This document shows positions 20,310 to 22,511 of a stretch of DNA of 22,511 nt, in pieces. The notes under the pieces were generated by a model. It had not been told where the DNA came from. It searched no databases and saw only the letters and a program-made list of their open reading frames with translations. The stretch is taken from NCBI GenBank assembly GCA_900544225.1, contig UQUD01000023.1, positions 1-22,511 of the forward strand, given 5' to 3'. Origin of the DNA: an uncultured Collinsella sp. (GTDB taxonomy: Bacteria; Actinomycetota; Coriobacteriia; Coriobacteriales; Coriobacteriaceae). The first letter of the stretch is position 1. Each line of letters begins with the position of its first letter. The position numbers and the translations under genes are program-made.

Positions 20310-22511
20310 TTAGGCGCCGAGCGCGGTCTTAGCGGCCGCGAGGGCATCGGCGATGCCGGCAGCATTCTTGCCACCGGCCTGGGCCATGTTGGGACGACCG
20401 CCACCGCGACCGTCGACCAGACCCGCGATCTGCTTGATCACGTTACCGGCGTGGAAACCGGCCTTGACGGCGTCATCGGAGCCGGCAGCGAGCAGGGCCG
20501 GAGTGCCCTTCTCAGTCACGCTGGCGACGACACAAGCGACAGGGCCGGCGACCTTCTGATGCACGGTATCCCATACGTTGCGCAGGTCGGCAGCCTCAAG
20601 GCCCTGGAGCTCAGCGACAACGAGCTTATAGCCGTCGAGCTCGACGGCGCCCTCGATGGCGCTGGAGATGGCGTCGGAGGAGCCACCGGTCAGAGCCTTT
20701 TTGAGCTTGTTGGACGTCTCGCGCAGCTCAGCCTGCAGGTTCTCCACGCGGGCGGGAACCTCGTCGACGCGGCACTTGAGCGCAGCGGCGGCGGCGTCAA
20801 CGAGCGCCAGGCGGTCGGCCATGTAGTCGAGGGCACCCTTAGAGGTCACGGCCTCGATACGGCGGACATTGGAGCCCGTGGAGGACTCGGAAATGATCTT
20901 GAACAGACCAATCTCTGCGGTATTGGCGGCATGGGTGCCACCACAGAGCTCGCGGGAGAACGGCTGGTCCTCGGCGCCCACGGAGACGACGCGGACGACA
21001 TCGCCGTACTTCTCTCCAAACAGAGCGACAGCGCCGGCAGCCTTAGCCTCGTCGATGCCCATGACACGGGTCACGACCGGCTTGGAAGCGAAGATCTGCT
21101 GGTTGACCAGGTCCTCGACAGCCTTGAGCTGCTCGGAGGACAGGGCCTCGAAGTGCGTGAAGTCAAAGCGTAGGTGCTCGGGCGTCACCAGAGAGCCGGC
21201 CTGGGAGACGTGCTCGCCCAGGACCTGCTTAAGGGCAGCGTCGAGCAGGTGCGTGGCGGTGTGGTTGCGGCGCAGGAAGCCACGGCGCTCGGCGTCGAGC
21301 GCGGCGGTAACAGCGGCACCGACAGCCAGCGTGCCCTCGGCAACGTGCGCGACGTGGGCATACAGGCCGTTGTGGTTCTTGGTGTCGGCAACGGTCAGAA
21401 CAACGCCCTCGGCGGAAAGCTTGCCGGCATCGCCCTGCTGGCCACCCATCTCGGCATAGAACGGGGTGCGGTCGAGCACAACCTCGACATCCTCGCCGGC
21501 GGCAGCGGACTCGACGGACTCGCCGTTGCGCACGATGGCGACAACCTTGGCGCCCTCGATCACATCGTTGTCATAGCCGTCGAACTCGGTCGCTGCGACC
21601 TTGTCCGAAAGCTCGACCCACACGTCGTTGAAGCTGCCCCAGGCGTCGCCCTTGGCATTGGCGCGGGCGCGGGCCTTCTGGTCCTCCATGCAGGCAGTGA
21701 AGCCGTCCATATCGACGTCGTGGCCAGCGGTGCCGGCGATCTCGACGGTCAGATCGATGGGGAAACCAAAGGTGTCGTGCAGTTTAAAGGCGACATCGCC
21801 CGGAAGCACGGCGCCCTCGGCAAGCGCTGCCAGGGCCTCGTCCAGATAGACGCGGCCGTTGTCGAGCGTCGTGGAGAAGCGCTCCTCCTCGGAGGCGACG
21901 ATACCCTTGACGAGCGCGACATTCTTGAGCAGCTCGGGATAAGCCTCACCCATCTGAGCGTTAACCTCGTCGATGAACTTGGTCAGGAAGGCGCCCTCGA
22001 TGCCCAGCAGGCGACCGTGGAACACGGCACGACGGAGCAGGCGGCGAAGGACGTACTCGCGACCCTCGTTACCGGGAAGGATGCCGTCCGAAATCATAAA
22101 GTCGACGGCACGGGAGTGGTCGGCGATGATACGCAGGGAGCGGCTGGCGCCAGAGTAATCGTCGGCGTCATAGGTCTTGCCGCTAATCTTCTCGCCCAGC
22201 TTGATGAGGTGCTGCATCAGATCGCCGTCGTAGTTAGCGGTCTTGTGCTGCATGATGGCGGCCATGCGCTCCAGGCCCATGCCCGTATCGAGGTTGCGGT
22301 GCGGCAGCTCCGGCATGGAGCCGTCCTCCTGGCGGTCGTACTGGGTAAAGACGAGGTTCCAGAACTCCAGGAAGCGGTCGCAGTCGCAGCCAGGCTTGCA
22401 GTCGGGGCTGCCGCAGCCGACCTCCTCGCCCATGTCAAAGTAGATCTCGGAGCACGGACCGCAGGGGCCGGTGGGGCCAGCGGCCCAGAAGTTGTCGTCC
22501 TCGCCCAGGCG
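20310..22511 (-). CDS. alaS: Alanyl-tRNA synthetase (5' end outside window)
   Basis: C-terminal 733 residues of a class II alanyl-tRNA synthetase. The frame stays open through the window edge (RLGEDDNFWAAGPTGPCGPC at the edge), so an estimated 140-150 N-terminal residues are missing. It keeps the end of the catalytic domain (LDTGMGLERMAAIMQ), the tRNA-recognition helices, the editing domain with zinc ligands HTATH and CGGTH, and the C-terminal DHHA1 domain ending in GGRGGGRPNMAQAGGKN, which binds the tRNA elbow. It attaches alanine to tRNA-Ala and hydrolyses mischarged Ser/Gly-tRNA-Ala. An ATG inside (22433) is not the start. It heads the ruvX-mltG-HAD-aroK-aroB-like series. Confidence 0.97.
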   Translation of the reverse strand, partial: RLGEDDNFWAAGPTGPCGPCSEIYFDMGEEVGCGSPDCKPGCDCDRFLEFWNLVFTQYDRQEDGSMPELPHRNLDTGMGLERMAAIMQHKTANYDGDLMQHLIKLGEKISGKTYDADDYSGASRSLRIIADHSRAVDFMISDGILPGNEGREYVLRRLLRRAVFHGRLLGIEGAFLTKFIDEVNAQMGEAYPELLKNVALVKGIVASEEERFSTTLDNGRVYLDEALAALAEGAVLPGDVAFKLHDTFGFPIDLTVEIAGTAGHDVDMDGFTACMEDQKARARANAKGDAWGSFNDVWVELSDKVAATEFDGYDNDVIEGAKVVAIVRNGESVESAAAGEDVEVVLDRTPFYAEMGGQQGDAGKLSAEGVVLTVADTKNHNGLYAHVAHVAEGTLAVGAAVTAALDAERRGFLRRNHTATHLLDAALKQVLGEHVSQAGSLVTPEHLRFDFTHFEALSSEQLKAVEDLVNQQIFASKPVVTRVMGIDEAKAAGAVALFGEKYGDVVRVVSVGAEDQPFSRELCGGTHAANTAEIGLFKIISESSTGSNVRRIEAVTSKGALDYMADRLALVDAAAAALKCRVDEVPARVENLQAELRETSNKLKKALTGGSSDAISSAIEGAVELDGYKLVVAELQGLEAADLRNVWDTVHQKVAGPVACVVASVTEKGTPALLAAGSDDAVKAGFHAGNVIKQIAGLVDGRGGGRPNMAQAGGKNAAGIADALAAAKTALGA

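Overview
The window looks like a chromosomal core region from a GC-rich (about 60%) gut actinobacterium of the class Coriobacteriia, most likely Collinsella or a close relative. This is inferred from base composition, codon use, gene order and protein character; no search was run. Every gene except one (an rpiR-type regulator on +) is read from the minus strand, so the natural reading order is right to left. I see no CRISPR array, transposase, integrase or phage gene.

Right part (22511 to 9777), housekeeping. A 5'-truncated alaS is followed by ruvX, mltG, a YqeG-type HAD phosphatase, aroK and an aroB-like gene, tightly spaced or overlapping. The aroB-like product has lost the zinc-binding histidines of 3-dehydroquinate synthase. 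Next come pepP (M24 aminopeptidase) and, after a terminator and a TATAAT promoter, the cluster efp - asp23 - nusB - xseB - tlyA - nadK - recN. This resembles the Firmicutes nusB-xseAB-ispA-dxs-tlyA-nadK-argR-recN order, with xseA, ispA, dxs and argR missing from it. recN is split by a frameshift into a 108-residue Walker A piece and a 433-residue piece.

Middle (8861 to 1819), a fructose phosphotransferase locus. rpiR (+) is divergent from a fructose-type PTS permease with the domain order IIB-IIC-IIA. Downstream on minus lie ptsH (HPr), ptsI (enzyme I) and two paralogous 310-residue 1-phosphofructokinase-like kinases. Together they would take up fructose as fructose-1-phosphate and convert it to fructose-1,6-bisphosphate. 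The permease promoter and the promoter of the last kinase share one layout: a -10 hexamer running into CTTTCAC, then an inverted TGAAAG half-site about 15 bp on. This suggests one common repressor, plausibly the RpiR protein. Terminators lie after the permease, after ptsH and after each kinase, so the locus is several short units rather than one operon.

The 525-bp gap between permease and ptsH holds an imperfect palindrome of about 204 bp and a separate perfect 24-bp inverted repeat. These are the least explained elements in the window.

Left end (1622 to 1): the CCA-adding enzyme gene cca, then tRNA-Glu(CTC) with its own promoter and an encoded CCA end.
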